This document shows, piece by piece, positions 51,414-63,228 of a DNA stretch of 64,000 nt (the first letter of the stretch is position 1; each line of letters starts with the position of its first letter). Below the pieces are notes generated by a model. The model was not told the DNA's origin. It made no database searches and saw nothing but the letters and a program-made list of their open reading frames with translations. The translations under genes and the position numbers were made by a program. Origin of the DNA: Modestobacter italicus (lineage in GTDB: Bacteria; Actinomycetota; Actinomycetes; Mycobacteriales; Geodermatophilaceae); NCBI RefSeq assembly GCF_019799965.1, contig NZ_JABGCJ010000002.1:62001-126000 (forward strand), written 5' to 3'.

Positions 51414-53174
51414 GTGACGATCGCACCTGCCCCGATCGTGAGCCGGCCGAGCCCGGCCCACGAGGCCCAGAAGGGGTCGCGGCTCCTCGGTCTGCTGCGC
51501 ACCACCGACCACAAGACCATCGGCCTGATGTACACCACGGTGGCCTTCATCTGGTTCTTCGTCGGTGGCTTCATGGCGCTGCTGATGCGCGGTGAGCTGG
51601 CCCGCCCGGAGCTGCAGTTCCTGTCGCCGGAGCAGTACAACCAGCTGGTCACGATGCACGGCACGATCATGCTGCTGTTCTTCGCGACGCCGATGTTCTT
51701 CGCGTTCGCGAACCTGATCATGCCGCTGCAGCTGGGCGCGCCGGACGTCGCGTTCCCGCGACTGAACGCATTCTCGTTCTGGCTGTTCCTCTTCGGTGGC
51801 GCGATCGCCGTCTCCGGTTTCCTGACCCCGGGTGGTGCGGCCGACTTCGGCTGGTACGCCTACACCCCGCTGTCGACCGGGGCGCACAGCCCGGGCGCCG
51901 GTGGTGACCTGTGGATCACCGGTCTGGCCGTGAGTGGTCTGGGCACGATCCTCGGTGGCGTCAACTTCATCGCCACGATCGTCTGCCTCCGCGCACCGGG
52001 CCTGACGATGTTCCGGATGCCGATCTTCGTCTGGGCATCGCTGGTCACCAGCATCCTGATCCTGCTGGCCTTCCCGATCCTGACCGCCGCGCTCTTCGCG
52101 CTGCTGGCCGACCGTCACCTCGGTGCGCAGGTCTACACGCCGGAGAACGGCGGGCCGATGCTGTGGCAGCACCTGTTCTGGTTCTTCGGCCACCCCGAGG
52201 TCTACATCATCGCGCTGCCGTTCTTCGGCATCATCAGCGAGGTCATCCCGGTCTTCAGCCGCAAGCCGCTGTTCGGCTACAAGGGCATGATCTTCGCGCT
52301 GATCGGCATCACCGCGCTGTCGCTGGCCGTGTGGGCGCACCACATGTTCGCCACCGGCGCGGTCCTGCTGCCGTTCTTCGCCTTCCTGACGTACCTGATC
52401 GCCATCCCCACGGGCATCAAGTTCTTCAACTGGATCGGCACGATGTGGCGGGGCCAGATCACCTTCGAGACGCCGATGCTGTTCTCGGTGGGCTTCCTCA
52501 TCACCTTCCTCCTCGGTGGTCTGACCGGTGTCCTGCTGGCCAGCCCGCCGCTGGACTGGCACGTCAACGACAGCTACTTCGTCGTCGCGCACTTCCACTA
52601 CGTGGTCTTCGGCACCGTGGTGTTCGCCGCCTACGCCGGCCTGTACTTCTGGTTCCCGAAGATGTGCGGCCGGATGATGGACGAGAAGGTCGGCAAGCTG
52701 CACTTCTGGCTGACCTTCATCGGCTTCCACGCGACCTTCCTCATCCAGCACTGGCTGGGCAACGAGGGCATGCCGCGTCGCTACGCCGACTACCTGGACA
52801 TCGACGCCGGGGGCGCCTTCACCTGGATGCACACGGTGTCCACGATCGGGTCGTTCATCCTCGGCGCCTCGGTGATCCCCTTCGTCTACAACGTGGTCAA
52901 GTCGTGGAAGCACGGCCGGCTGGCGCTGCGCGACGACCCGTGGGGTCACGGCAACTCCCTCGAGTGGGCCACCTCCTCCCCGCCGCCGCGGCACAACTTC
53001 GTCGAGATCCCGCGGATCCGCTCGGAGCGCCCGGCGTTCGAGCTGCACTACCCGCACCTCAAGGAGCGCCTGGAGATGGAGGCGCACGCCGGCAAGAGCC
53101 ACCAGCCCTACGCCGGCGAGGCCGGTCTCACCGCCGGGGCCCGTCAGGGCGCCGACGACAAGGACCCGACCTGA
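51414..53174 (+). CDS. ctaD: Cytochrome c oxidase subunit I (aa3-type)
   Basis: This 586-residue membrane protein has twelve hydrophobic segments and is the catalytic subunit of the terminal oxidase. Haem and copper ligands are visible: His82 in TMHGTIML (low-spin haem), the CuB/Tyr site in FGHPEVYI near 260, the two His of WAHHMF near 309-310, and the FHYVVFG haem ligands near 395. It reduces O2 to water and pumps protons. As often in actinobacteria it stands apart from ctaC/E; serB follows after a terminator. Probably leaderless. Confidence 0.97.
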   Translation: MTIAPAPIVSRPSPAHEAQKGSRLLGLLRTTDHKTIGLMYTTVAFIWFFVGGFMALLMRGELARPELQFLSPEQYNQLVTMHGTIMLLFFATPMFFAFANLIMPLQLGAPDVAFPRLNAFSFWLFLFGGAIAVSGFLTPGGAADFGWYAYTPLSTGAHSPGAGGDLWITGLAVSGLGTILGGVNFIATIVCLRAPGLTMFRMPIFVWASLVTSILILLAFPILTAALFALLADRHLGAQVYTPENGGPMLWQHLFWFFGHPEVYIIALPFFGIISEVIPVFSRKPLFGYKGMIFALIGITALSLAVWAHHMFATGAVLLPFFAFLTYLIAIPTGIKFFNWIGTMWRGQITFETPMLFSVGFLITFLLGGLTGVLLASPPLDWHVNDSYFVVAHFHYVVFGTVVFAAYAGLYFWFPKMCGRMMDEKVGKLHFWLTFIGFHATFLIQHWLGNEGMPRRYADYLDIDAGGAFTWMHTVSTIGSFILGASVIPFVYNVVKSWKHGRLALRDDPWGHGNSLEWATSSPPPRHNFVEIPRIRSERPAFELHYPHLKERLEMEAHAGKSHQPYAGEAGLTAGARQGADDKDPT

Positions 53175-53222
53175 GTCCGAACCGCCGCCGCACGCTCCGC
53201 GTGGGCCCCTGATCGGGCCGTA

Positions 53223-53259
53223 CGGACGCCCCGCCAGCCACCGGCTGGCGGGGCGTCCG
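53223..53259 (+). terminator. Terminator after ctaD
   Basis: Perfect 17-base arms 53223-53239 and 53243-53259 with a three-base loop. Confidence 0.88.
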
Positions 53260-53320
53260 CGTTCCGGGGCCGGGCGGGGGCTCCTCCCGGCCGCGCGACC
53301 CGGTCCGGCACGATGACCGC

Positions 53321-54553
53321 GTGACCGACCGCGCCGCCGCCCCCGCGCCGATCGACCAGCCCGCCGCCGGGGCGGGTGCGTTGCTGACCGTCAGTGGGCC
53401 CGACCGGCCCGGCGTGACCGCCGCCCTCTTCGCCGCGCTGCAGGCCGCCGGGCCGGAGCCGGTCGAGGTGCTCGACGTCGAGCAGGTGGTGGTGCACGGC
53501 CAGCTGGTGCTCGGTGTGGTGGTGGCCGGCGGCGGTGACCCGCAACTGCTGCCCCGGCTGCACCGCACCGCGGCCGACGTGGCCGCCGCGACCGGCCTGC
53601 AGGTGACCGTGGAGGCGGCCACCGCGGCGGAACAGCACCCCGAGCGGACGGTGCGCCACCACGTGATCGTGCTGGGCCGGCCCGTCCCGCCGGCAGCCGT
53701 CGCCGGTGCCGCCCGGGCCATCGCCGGGGTCGGCGGCAACATCGAGGCGATCCGGCGGCTGTCGGACTACCCGGTCACCAGCTTCGAGCTCACCGTCTCC
53801 GGCGCCGGCTCCACCCAGCTGCGCACCGCGCTGGCGACCGTGGCCGCCGAGACCGGCACCGACGTCGCGGTGGAGCAGGCCGGGCTGACCCGGCGCAGCA
53901 AGCGGCTGATCGTGCTGGACGTCGACTCCACCCTGGTGCGCGGTGAGGTGATCGACGAGCTGGCCGCCCGGGCCGGCCGGGCCGCGGAGGTCGCCCGGAT
54001 CACCGCGGCCGCCATGAACGGCGAGCTGGACTTCGAGGAGTCGCTGCGGGCCCGCGTCGCCGTGCTCGCCGGCCTGCCCGTCGGCGTCCTGGACGAGGTG
54101 CGGGAGCACCTGGTGCTCACCCCTGGGGCTCGCACGTTGATCCGCACGCTGCAGCGGCTGGGCTTCCGCTGCGGCATCGTCAGCGGTGGCTTCACCCAGA
54201 TCACCGACCCGCTCGCCGAGGAGCTGGGGCTGGACTTCGCCGCCGCCAACACGCTGGAGGTCGCCGACGGGAAGCTGACCGGTGGGCTGGTGGGCGAGGT
54301 GGTCGACCGGGCGGGGAAGGCCCGGGCACTGGCGCGCTTCGCTGCCGAGCACGGCATCCCGCTGGAGCAGACGGTCGCCGTGGGAGACGGCGCGAACGAC
54401 CTGGACATGCTGAACGCAGCCGGGCTGGGCATCGCCTTCAACGCCAAGCCGGTGGTGCGGGAGCAGGCGCACGCCGCCCTCAACCAGCCCTACCTGGACG
54501 CCGTCCTGCAGGTGCTCGGCTTCACCCGGGACGAGGTGCTCGACGCGGTCTGA
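53321..54553 (+). CDS. serB: Phosphoserine phosphatase with ACT domains
   Basis: This 410-residue enzyme makes L-serine from phosphoserine, the last step of the serine pathway. Two ACT domains lie at about 18-100 and 110-185, typical of the actinobacterial SerB that is serine-regulated. The HAD domain starts with VLDVDSTLVRGEVID near 200 (catalytic Asp pair), then CGIVSGGFTQI and AVGDGANDLDML near 355. GTG 53321 follows CACGAT at leaderless distance. Its end faces pncA. Confidence 0.95.
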   Translation: MTDRAAAPAPIDQPAAGAGALLTVSGPDRPGVTAALFAALQAAGPEPVEVLDVEQVVVHGQLVLGVVVAGGGDPQLLPRLHRTAADVAAATGLQVTVEAATAAEQHPERTVRHHVIVLGRPVPPAAVAGAARAIAGVGGNIEAIRRLSDYPVTSFELTVSGAGSTQLRTALATVAAETGTDVAVEQAGLTRRSKRLIVLDVDSTLVRGEVIDELAARAGRAAEVARITAAAMNGELDFEESLRARVAVLAGLPVGVLDEVREHLVLTPGARTLIRTLQRLGFRCGIVSGGFTQITDPLAEELGLDFAAANTLEVADGKLTGGLVGEVVDRAGKARALARFAAEHGIPLEQTVAVGDGANDLDMLNAAGLGIAFNAKPVVREQAHAALNQPYLDAVLQVLGFTRDEVLDAV

Positions 54554-54566
54554 CCGTCGCGGGCGG

Positions 54567-54587
54567 CCGGCCGATCAGCTCGGCCGG
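54567..54587. terminator. Hairpin between serB and pncA
   Basis: Eight-base perfect arms 54567-54574 and 54580-54587, overlapping the last codons of pncA; likely bidirectional. Confidence 0.6.
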
Positions 54588-55144
54588 TGGACCTCGCCGG
54601 CCAGCTCCACGCCGGCGGTGCGCAGTTGCTCGAGGGCGGCGGCGGTGGTGGCCTCGGCGACGCCGGCGGTCAGCGGCAGCAGCACCCGGGTGGCGAAGCC
54701 GGCGCCGACGGCGTCCAGGGCGGTGGCCCGCACGCAGTGGTCGGTGGCGATGCCCACGACGTCCACGGAGTCGACGTCGTGGGCGCGCAGCCAGTCGGCC
54801 AGCCCCTGCCCGTCGAAGGTCCCCTCGAAGCCGGAGTAGGCCGCGGCGTACTCGCCCTTGTCGAAGACCGCCTCGATCGGGCGGCGGTCCAGGTCGGAGT
54901 GCAGCTCCACGCCGGACGTGCCGACCACGCAGTGCGCCGGCCAGGTGTCGGTGTAGTCGGGCTGGTCGGCGAAGTGACCGCCCGGGTCGACGTGGTGGTC
55001 GCGGGTGGCGACCACGTGGGCGTAGTCGGCGGCGGCGACGTGCGCGCTGATCGCCCGGGCCACGGCTGTCCCCCCGGCCACGGCCAGGCTCCCGCCCTCG
55101 CAGAAGTCGTTCTGCACGTCGACCACCAGCAGTGCACGCGTCAT
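54575..55144 (-). CDS. pncA: Nicotinamidase
   Basis: This 189-residue isochorismatase-fold enzyme converts nicotinamide to nicotinic acid for NAD salvage. The triad is visible: Asp8 in LLVVDVQNDF, Lys near 97 in FDKGEYAAAYSGFEG and Cys near 141 in GIATDHCVRATALDA. Metal-binding Asp/His are in TRDHHVDPGGHF. It lies next to pncB, which uses its product. In mycobacteria PncA activates pyrazinamide. ATG 55144 has CAGGAT six bases before it, leaderless-like. Confidence 0.95.
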   Translation of the reverse strand: MTRALLVVDVQNDFCEGGSLAVAGGTAVARAISAHVAAADYAHVVATRDHHVDPGGHFADQPDYTDTWPAHCVVGTSGVELHSDLDRRPIEAVFDKGEYAAAYSGFEGTFDGQGLADWLRAHDVDSVDVVGIATDHCVRATALDAVGAGFATRVLLPLTAGVAEATTAAALEQLRTAGVELAGEVHRPS

Positions 55145-55159
55145 GCCCCCATCCTGCCC

Positions 55160-55213
55160 CGGCCCCGTCCCGGGGCTCGCCCCGAGCCTGTGAGGGGTGG
55201 GGACGGGGTCCTC
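55160..55213 (-). terminator. Repeat-family terminator, copy 2 (after pncB)
   Basis: Read on the minus strand it starts GAGGACCCC two bases past the pncB stop. Outer arms CCCCGTCC 55163-55170 and GGACGGGG 55201-55208 pair perfectly. Shorter core than the other copies. Confidence 0.75.
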
Positions 55214-55215
55214 CG

Positions 55216-56505
55216 TCAGGCGGGGACGGTGTCGATCGCGGCGTCGCCGCGGGACAGCGACCAGGCCTCGGCCGGCAGGGCGGCGCGCGCCTGCTCGTGC
55301 ACCGTCCGGGCGTCGGCCAGTGCCTCGGCCGGCGTCCGTGGGCGGACCAGCTGGCCGGCGCGGACCAACGGCACGATCAGCTGACGGTCGTGCGCGGCGG
55401 GTGCCACGGGGGAGGAGCTGACCACCTCGGCGGTCGCCGTCCCCTGGGCGTCGTGCCGCCGGACGGCGTGCTTGCGGCCGCCCACCGACCGCTTGCCCTC
55501 GGAGTTCTTCGCCACCGGCACGCCGTCCCGCTCGACCAGCTTGTAGACCATGCCGACGGTGGGCGACCCGGATCCGGTGACCAGCGAGGTGCCCACGCCG
55601 TAGCCGTCGACGGGCGCGGCGGCCAGTGCCGCGATGGCGTACTCGTCCAGGTCGCTGGTCACGATGACCTTGGTCCCGGTGGCGCCCAGGGAGTCGAGCA
55701 GCTCGCGGGCCCGGGTGGCCTGGATGGCGAGGTCACCGGAGTCCAGCCGGACGGCGCCGAGCTCGGGTCCGGCCACCTCGACCGCCGTCCGGATGCCCTG
55801 CTCGGTGTCGTAGGTGTCGACCAGCAGCGTCGTGCCGGTGCCCAGGGCGTCCAGCTGGGCGCGGAAGGCGGCCGCCTCGTCGTCGTGCAGCAGCGTGAAG
55901 GCGTGCGCGCTGGTGCCGGTCGTCGGGATCCCGTAGCGCGCGCCGGCGGCCAGGTTGGAGGTGGCGGTGAACCCGACCAGGGCGGCGGCCCGGGCGGCGG
56001 CGACCGCCGCCTCCTCGTGGGTGCGCCGGGAGCCCATCTCGATGCACGGGCGGCCGCACGCGGCGCCGATCATCCGGGCGCCGGCCGCGGCGATCGCGCT
56101 GTCGTGGTTGAGGACCGACAGCACCAGGGTCTCCAGCAGGACCGCCTGCCCGAAGGGGGCGCGCACCGTGAGCACCGGGGAGCCGGGGAAGTAGACGTCG
56201 CCCTCGGCGTAGCCGTCGATGTCGCCGGTGAACCGGAAGGCCGCCAGGTGGTCCAGCAGCCGTGGGTCGTCGATGCCCTGCGCCCGCACGGCGTCCAGCT
56301 CGGCCTCGCCGAACCGGAAGTCGGCCAGCGCCTCCAGGAAGCGGCCGGTGCCGGCCAGCACGCCGTAGCGGCGGCCGTGCGGGAGGCGGCGGGCGAAGAC
56401 CTCGAAGACGCAGTCACGGTCGGCGGTGCCGTCGGCCAGCGCGGCGGCCAGCATCGTCAGCTCGTACCGGTCGGTGAGCAGCGCGGGGCTGTGCTGGCTC
56501 GGCAT
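55216..56505 (-). CDS. pncB: Nicotinate phosphoribosyltransferase
   Basis: This 429-residue enzyme makes nicotinate mononucleotide from nicotinate and [20 protein letters not shown] at the start, [29 protein letters not shown] and [14 protein letters not shown] (catalytic His region), then VRLDSGDLA and [10 protein letters not shown] are all present. Length fits the actinobacterial type. It is divergent from clpS; their start regions are 61 bases apart, the same arrangement as Rv1330c/Rv1331 in Mycobacterium tuberculosis. Confidence 0.95.
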   Translation of the reverse strand: MPSQHSPALLTDRYELTMLAAALADGTADRDCVFEVFARRLPHGRRYGVLAGTGRFLEALADFRFGEAELDAVRAQGIDDPRLLDHLAAFRFTGDIDGYAEGDVYFPGSPVLTVRAPFGQAVLLETLVLSVLNHDSAIAAAGARMIGAACGRPCIEMGSRRTHEEAAVAAARAAALVGFTATSNLAAGARYGIPTTGTSAHAFTLLHDDEAAAFRAQLDALGTGTTLLVDTYDTEQGIRTAVEVAGPELGAVRLDSGDLAIQATRARELLDSLGATGTKVIVTSDLDEYAIAALAAAPVDGYGVGTSLVTGSGSPTVGMVYKLVERDGVPVAKNSEGKRSVGGRKHAVRRHDAQGTATAEVVSSSPVAPAAHDRQLIVPLVRAGQLVRPRTPAEALADARTVHEQARAALPAEAWSLSRGDAAIDTVPA

Positions 56506-56554
56506 GGACCAGCACGATAGGTCCCGGCCGAGTGGGCCGCCCGAGGTGGGCGCC

Positions 56555-56560
56555 TACAGT
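56555..56560 (+). promoter_or_regulatory. -10 box of leaderless clpS promoter
   Basis: TACAGT ends six bases before GTG 56567, which decides that start over the ATG at 56504. Confidence 0.65.
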
Positions 56561-56566
56561 GATCAC

Positions 56567-56863
56567 GTGGCCGGACCCCTTGCGCCCACCTGGACGCCGG
56601 AGACGACGTCGCGGGAGGAGTCCGACCTCGACCGGCCCTGGGTGACCATCGTCTGGGACGACCCGGTCAACCTGATGACGTACGTGACCTTCGTGCTCCA
56701 GGAGCTGTTCGGCTACGACGAGCCCACGGCCACGCAGCTGATGCTGCAAGTGCACAACGAGGGCAAGGCGATCGTCAGCTCGGGGCCGCGGGAGCGGATG
56801 GAGCACGACACCAACCGGCTGCACGCCTACGGGCTGTGGGCCACCTACCAGCGCGACGCGTGA
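56567..56863 (+). CDS. clpS: ATP-dependent Clp protease adaptor ClpS
   Basis: This 98-residue adaptor delivers N-degron substrates to the ClpC1 or ClpA unfoldase. [20 protein letters not shown] is the substrate-pocket region (Asp31, Asp32, Asn35, Met37) and [18 protein letters not shown] the second conserved stretch. A longer frame from ATG 56504 exists but would add 21 non-conserved residues and overlap the pncB start; the -10 box favours GTG 56567. Followed after 25 bases by the DUF2017 gene, as in mycobacteria. Confidence 0.93.
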   Translation: MAGPLAPTWTPETTSREESDLDRPWVTIVWDDPVNLMTYVTFVLQELFGYDEPTATQLMLQVHNEGKAIVSSGPRERMEHDTNRLHAYGLWATYQRDA

Positions 56864-56888
56864 GCGGGCTCGCGCACGAGGAGGCGGC

Positions 56889-57398
56889 GTGAAGCCGTTC
56901 CGCCGCAAGGGCGAGGAGCTGGTGGCCCGGCTGGTCGACGCGGAGGCCGACATCGTCGGTCTGCTGCTCGACCAGCTGGAGCAGCTGCTGGCCGCTGACC
57001 CGGTCGACTCCGGCGGTGACCCGGTGATGGCCCGCCTGCTGCCCCGCGGGCACGCCTCCGACCCGGAGATCGCCGCGGACTACCGGGAGCTCACCGAGGC
57101 GGGCCTGCGCAGCGGCAAGGCCGACGACCTGGCTATGGTGCGGGCCACCCTCCCGCCGCACGGCGGGGAGGTGCGGCTGGACGCCGACCAGGCCCGCGCC
57201 TGGCTGCGCACGACCAACGACCTGCGGCTGGCGCTGGGCACGCGGCTGGGCATCTCCGCCGACACCGAGCCGCCGGAGGTCGACACCTCCGACGACGCCG
57301 ACGAGGAGGGTTCCCAGCTGGCGGTGTACTACTGGCTCACCGCCGTGCAGGGGTCCCTCGTCGACGCGCTGGCCGCTGGACGAGGCGGCCGGCGGTGA
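56889..57398 (+). CDS. DUF2017 family protein
   Basis: This 169-residue protein is the usual neighbour of clpS in actinobacteria (Rv1332 in M. tuberculosis). ARLVDAEADIVGLLLDQLEQLL near the start (quoted by parts ARLVDAEAD and LLLDQLEQLL), DPEIAADYRELTEAGLR and RTTNDLRLALGTRLG mark the family. It has an acidic stretch near 135-145. Function is unknown. GTG 56889 follows GAGGAGG. Its last 62 bases overlap a convergent membrane-protein gene. Confidence 0.85.
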   Translation: MKPFRRKGEELVARLVDAEADIVGLLLDQLEQLLAADPVDSGGDPVMARLLPRGHASDPEIAADYRELTEAGLRSGKADDLAMVRATLPPHGGEVRLDADQARAWLRTTNDLRLALGTRLGISADTEPPEVDTSDDADEEGSQLAVYYWLTAVQGSLVDALAAGRGGRR

Positions 57399-57693
57399 GC
57401 AGCACCAGGATCGCGACGAGCAGGTCGGTGAGGAAGAAGACGTAGACCAGGCTGTGCACCGGCACGTCCTGCACGATCGCCCCGATGCAGGACACCAGGG
57501 TGACGGCGGACAGCAGGAGCAGCAGGACCAGCCCGACCAGCCGGCCGAGCACCACCAGGACCAGCTCCATCCGGTCGGCCCGCTGGTCGGTGCTCGCCCG
57601 GCCGCTGCGGTGCAGCAACCGGGACGCACCGAGGACCAGCGCCGGAAGCGCGATCAGCACGACACCGACCACCATGAGCACCTCGATCACCAC
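57337..57693 (-). CDS. Hypothetical multi-pass membrane protein
   Basis: This 118-residue protein has four hydrophobic segments (VVIEVLMVVGVVLIALPALV; LVLVVLGRLVGLVLLLLLSA; a segment with LVSCIGAIV; and VYVFFLTDLLVAILVLL). It has a basic Arg-rich tail and no known motif. On the minus strand TAGCGT lies eight bases before GTG 57693, which supports a near-leaderless start; an earlier start at 57732 is possible. It overlaps the 3' end of the DUF2017 gene by 62 bases in antisense. Confidence 0.62.
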   Translation of the reverse strand: MVIEVLMVVGVVLIALPALVLGASRLLHRSGRASTDQRADRMELVLVVLGRLVGLVLLLLLSAVTLVSCIGAIVQDVPVHSLVYVFFLTDLLVAILVLLTAGRLVQRPARRRGTPARR

Positions 57694-57846
57694 GGTCAGC
57701 GACGCTATCGGTCGGACACCCCTCCGACACAATCCGTTGGCACCGTGCTCACCTCGACGGGACGCTGCTCACCCCCGGCGGCACGGCGACCACCCGTTCC
57801 GGCGGTCGGATCCGGGGCAGGGACGACGCCGGCGGAGCGCGCTGCC

Positions 57847-57852
57847 TAGACT
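57847..57852 (+). promoter_or_regulatory. -10 box of leaderless mec promoter
   Basis: TAGACT ends six bases before GTG 57859. Confidence 0.6.
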
Positions 57853-57858
57853 GGGCCC

Positions 57859-58332
57859 GTGCTGCGCATCGACCGCGCGACCTACGACGCCATCGTGGCC
57901 CACGCCCGGGAAGACCACCCGGACGAGGCCTGTGGTGTCGTCGCCGGCCCCGAGGGCAGCGACCGCCCCGAGCGCTTCATCCCGATGCTCAACGCGGCCC
58001 GCTCGCCGACGTTCTACGAGTTCGACAGCGCGGACCTGCTGAAGCTGTACCGGGAGATGGACGACCGGGACGAGGTCCCCGTGGTCATCTACCACTCGCA
58101 CACCGCGACCGAGGCCCGCCCCTCGCGCACCGACATCAGCTACGCCTCCGAGCCCGAGGCGCACTACGTGCTGGTGTCCACCCGCGAGCACGGGACGCAG
58201 ACCGGCCTGGCCGGGGACACCGTGGAGTTCCGCAGCTTCCGGATCGTCGACGGCGAGGTGCGCGAGGAGGACGTCGAGGTCGTCGAGTCCTACCTGTTCG
58301 GCCACTCGCCGACCACCGTCGTCTACGACTGA
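57859..58332 (+). CDS. mec: JAMM/Mec-type zinc hydrolase of CysO pathway
   Basis: This 157-residue protein is a JAMM/MPN+ metalloprotease. Catalytic Glu23 and the HxHx7SxxD motif (His79, His81, Ser89, Asp92 in YHSHTATEARPSRTD) are intact. In M. tuberculosis Mec (Rv1334) releases cysteine from the CysO-cysteine adduct. The following two genes are cysO and cysM, as in that organism. A repeat-family terminator-like hairpin lies between mec and cysO. Confidence 0.93.
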   Translation: MLRIDRATYDAIVAHAREDHPDEACGVVAGPEGSDRPERFIPMLNAARSPTFYEFDSADLLKLYREMDDRDEVPVVIYHSHTATEARPSRTDISYASEPEAHYVLVSTREHGTQTGLAGDTVEFRSFRIVDGEVREEDVEVVESYLFGHSPTTVVYD

Positions 58333-60425
<2,093 letters not shown>

Positions 60426-60497
60426 CCGCAGCGAGACCAGCGTCTCGTTCGCCGGGACGGCGGACCGTCGGAGGGGGCCGTTAGCCTGGCTGCCGAC

Positions 60498-61322
60498 ATG
60501 AGCACTGCTGCGGGGGCCGACGCGCCCATCGGGATCTTCGACTCCGGCGTGGGCGGCCTGACGGTGGCCCGCGCCGTGCTCGACCAGCTGCCGCACGAGG
60601 CGATCCGGTACGTCGGCGACACCGCGCACAGCCCGTACGGGCCGTTGCCGATCGCCGAGGTGCGCCGGCACTCCCTGGCGGTGATGGACGACCTGGTCGA
60701 GGCCGGGGTCAAGATGCTGGTCATCGCCTGCAACTCGGCGAGCGCCGCCTGCCTGGGCGATGCCCGGGAGCGCTACGACGTGCCGGTGGTCGAGGTGGTG
60801 CGCCCCGCCGCCCGCCGGGCCACCGCGGCGACCCGCAACGGCCGGATCGGCGTGATCGGCACCCAGGCCACCATCACCAGCGGCGCCTACGAGGACGCCT
60901 TCGCCGCCGCCGGCCAGCTGACCGTCACCAGCGCGGCGTGCCCCAGCTTCGTCGACTTCGTCGAGCGCGGGGTCACCAGCGGCCGGCAGCTGGTCGGGCT
61001 GGCGCAGTCCTACCTGGACCCGCTGCTGGCCGCCGGTGTCGACACGGTCGTGCTCGGCTGCACCCACTACCCGTTGCTCACCGGCGTGCTGTCGCTGGTG
61101 CTGGGCGAGGAGGTCACCCTGGTGTCCAGCGCGGAAGAGACGGCGAAGGACGTGTACCGGGTGCTCACCCGCACCGACCTGCTGCGCGACCCCGACGGGC
61201 CGCCGCCGGTGCACCGGTTCCTGGCCACCGGCGACCCGGAGCCCTTCGCCCGGCTCGGGCGGCGCTTCCTGGGGCCTGAGGTCGACGTGGTCGACCGGGC
61301 CGGCGCGGAGGTCGGGGCGTGA
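60498..61322 (+). CDS. murI: Glutamate racemase
   Basis: This 274-residue enzyme makes D-glutamate for peptidoglycan. The two catalytic Cys are C78 in [11 protein letters not shown] and C187 in [21 protein letters not shown] near the start and [13 protein letters not shown] are also diagnostic. TAGCCT ten bases before ATG 60498 suggests a very short leader. Its stop overlaps the next gene by four bases (GTGA), as in the mycobacterial murI-Rv1339 pair. Confidence 0.96.
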   Translation: MSTAAGADAPIGIFDSGVGGLTVARAVLDQLPHEAIRYVGDTAHSPYGPLPIAEVRRHSLAVMDDLVEAGVKMLVIACNSASAACLGDARERYDVPVVEVVRPAARRATAATRNGRIGVIGTQATITSGAYEDAFAAAGQLTVTSAACPSFVDFVERGVTSGRQLVGLAQSYLDPLLAAGVDTVVLGCTHYPLLTGVLSLVLGEEVTLVSSAEETAKDVYRVLTRTDLLRDPDGPPPVHRFLATGDPEPFARLGRRFLGPEVDVVDRAGAEVGA

Positions 61323-62059
61323 GGCTCACCGTCGTCGGCTGCGCAGGCAGTGCCCCCGGGCCCGACTCGCCGGCCTCCTGCTACCTGGTCGAGCACGACG
61401 AGTTCGTGCTCGCCCTCGACCTGGGCAACGGGTCGTTCGGGGCGCTGCAGAACGTCGTCCGGCCCGGTGACGTGGACGCGGTCTACCTCAGCCACCTGCA
61501 CGCCGACCACTGCCTGGACGCCGCGCCGTTCGTGGTCTGGCACCGCTACTCGGGTCAGTCCGACGGGCGCACCGTGCCGCTGTACGCGCCGGTCGGCGCC
61601 GACCGGCGGCTCGCCACCGCCTACGACCCCGACGGCGGCCCGATCGACGACGTCTTCGACGTGACCGCCATCGGCCCGGGGAGCTGGACGCTCGGGCCCT
61701 TCGAGGTGACCACGGCCCGCACCGCGCACCCGGTCGAGTGCTACGCCGTCCGGCTCACCGCCGGGGGCCGGTCGCTGGTCTACACCGGCGACACCGGCCC
61801 GAGCGACGCCGTGGTCGAGCTGGCCCGCGGCGCCGACGTGCTGCTGGCCGAGGCCGCCTACCCCGAGGCACCCGACCTGCCGCCGGGCTTGCACCTGACC
61901 GGCCGCCAGGCCGGCGAGCACGCCGCCGCGGCGGGGGTGGGGCGGCTGATCGTCACCCACGTGCCGTCCTGGGTGGACGCGCAGGAGCAGCTGGCCGCCG
62001 CCCGCGCGGTCTTCCCGGCCGCCGAGCTCGCCCGCCCCGGCGCCGTCCACGACGTCTGA
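61319..62059 (+). CDS. Metallo-beta-lactamase-fold hydrolase (Rv1339-like)
   Basis: This 246-residue protein has the MBL metal motif [10 protein letters not shown] (His59, His61, Asp63, His64), [20 protein letters not shown] at the start, [25 protein letters not shown] and a late LIVTHVPSW. It is the counterpart of Rv1339, reported as an atypical cyclic-nucleotide phosphodiesterase, so a role in cAMP turnover is possible. GTG start coupled to murI. A repeat-family terminator follows eight bases past the stop. The rph gene that follows Rv1339 in mycobacteria is not here. Confidence 0.88.
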   Translation: MRLTVVGCAGSAPGPDSPASCYLVEHDEFVLALDLGNGSFGALQNVVRPGDVDAVYLSHLHADHCLDAAPFVVWHRYSGQSDGRTVPLYAPVGADRRLATAYDPDGGPIDDVFDVTAIGPGSWTLGPFEVTTARTAHPVECYAVRLTAGGRSLVYTGDTGPSDAVVELARGADVLLAEAAYPEAPDLPPGLHLTGRQAGEHAAAAGVGRLIVTHVPSWVDAQEQLAAARAVFPAAELARPGAVHDV

Positions 62060-62067
62060 GGACGTCG

Positions 62068-62125
62068 AAGGACCCCGCTGCCCCCACGCCTCGCGAGCTC
62101 GGCGCGGGCCCCTGCAGCGGGGCCG
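62068..62125 (+). terminator. Repeat-family terminator, copy 4 (after Rv1339-like gene)
   Basis: AAGGACCCC begins eight bases past the stop. Outer arms CCCCGCTG 62073-62080 and CAGCGGGG 62115-62122 pair perfectly; the core shares CCTCGCGAGCTCGG with copy 3. Confidence 0.82.
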
Positions 62126-62176
62126 GAACGGCCGATGCCGGTTGCCCTGGTCGCCGGCGCACGGCACGGTGACGGG

Positions 62177-63130
62177 ATGACCGAGGAGGAACGGGACGGC
62201 GTCCGGCTGAGCAGCCTGGACTCCCCGCTGGGCGACGGCCTGGCGGTGACCAAGCGCGACCTCGTCGACCACCTGGACGCCTTCGCCGACCGGATGGTGC
62301 CGCTGCTGTCCGGCCGGCCGCTGACGGTCAAGCGGGTGCGGCCGGGCGCGGCTGCCTTCATCCAGCGCGACGTGCCCAAGGGCGCCCCCGACTGGGTGCG
62401 CACCGTGCCCACCTGGTCCGACCGGGCGCACCGCGAGGTGCACCAGGTGCTCGTCGAGGACCGACGCACCCTGCTGTGGCTGGCCAACCAGCGCGCCGTG
62501 GAGTTCCACGTGCCGTTCAGCCGGGTGGGCGAGGAGGAGCCGACCGGGCTTGTGCTCGACCTCGACCCACCCGACGGCGCCCCGTTCGACGTCGTGGTGG
62601 CGACCGCGCGGCTGGCCCGGCGGGCGCTGGCCGATGCCGGGCTGGCCGCGGCGGTGAAGACGAGCGGGTCGACCGGACTGCACGTCGTCGTCCCGGTGCA
62701 CGGGTCGCCGGCCGAGGACGTCGCCGCCGCCACCCGCGCGCTGGCCGCCCGCACCGAGCGGCTGGACCCCGAGCTCGCCACCACCGCCTACGTCGTGGCC
62801 GAGCGGGGCGGCCGGGTGTTCGTCGACTCGACCCGCTCCGGTCGCGGCACGATCGCGGTCGCCTACAGCCCGCGGGTGCGCCCCGGGCTGCCGGTGTCCG
62901 CGCCGGTGGACTGGGATGCCCTCGACGACGTGCGGCCGGGGGACGTCACGGTGCGCACAGCGGGAGAGCGGTTCGGGGACGGCGACCCGTGGGCACAGGC
63001 GCTGCCCGAGCCGCAGCAGCTGCCCGCCGACCTGGTCGCCGAGGGGCACACGATCCCGGTCGCCCGGGTGGCGGCGATGCACGAGGGGAAGCGCCGGGCC
63101 CGCGCGAAGGCCGCCGAGCAGGACGCCTGA
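62177..63130 (+). CDS. Stand-alone LigD-type polymerase/primase domain
   Basis: This 317-residue protein matches the polymerase domain of bacterial NHEJ ligase D. The catalytic acidic pair is in LVLDLDPPDG (near 128), the KTSGSTGLHVVVP motif near 168, and the third Asp in RVFVDSTRSGRGT near 217. It has no ligase or nuclease domain. It probably adds nucleotides at DNA ends with Ku and a separate ligase, none of which are in the window. ATG 62177 follows CACGGT at leaderless distance. Confidence 0.9.
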   Translation: MTEEERDGVRLSSLDSPLGDGLAVTKRDLVDHLDAFADRMVPLLSGRPLTVKRVRPGAAAFIQRDVPKGAPDWVRTVPTWSDRAHREVHQVLVEDRRTLLWLANQRAVEFHVPFSRVGEEEPTGLVLDLDPPDGAPFDVVVATARLARRALADAGLAAAVKTSGSTGLHVVVPVHGSPAEDVAAATRALAARTERLDPELATTAYVVAERGGRVFVDSTRSGRGTIAVAYSPRVRPGLPVSAPVDWDALDDVRPGDVTVRTAGERFGDGDPWAQALPEPQQLPADLVAEGHTIPVARVAAMHEGKRRARAKAAEQDA

Positions 63131-63169
63131 CCCCGGTCGCCGTCCCGGACGGACAGCCGCACCGCCGCG

Positions 63170-63210
63170 CCGTCGTCGGGGGATCCCGCTCGGGGACACC
63201 GCGACGACGG
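63170..63210. terminator. Hairpin between polymerase and gnd genes
   Basis: Nine-base perfect arms 63170-63178 and 63202-63210 with a 23-base centre, between convergent genes. Confidence 0.45.
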
Positions 63211-63228
63211 TGCGGTCAGACGCTCGGG

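Noticed and set aside
56504-56566. Longer ClpS start at ATG 56504
   Set aside because: The added 21 residues are not like ClpS, overlap the pncB start, and a TANNNT box fits GTG 56567.
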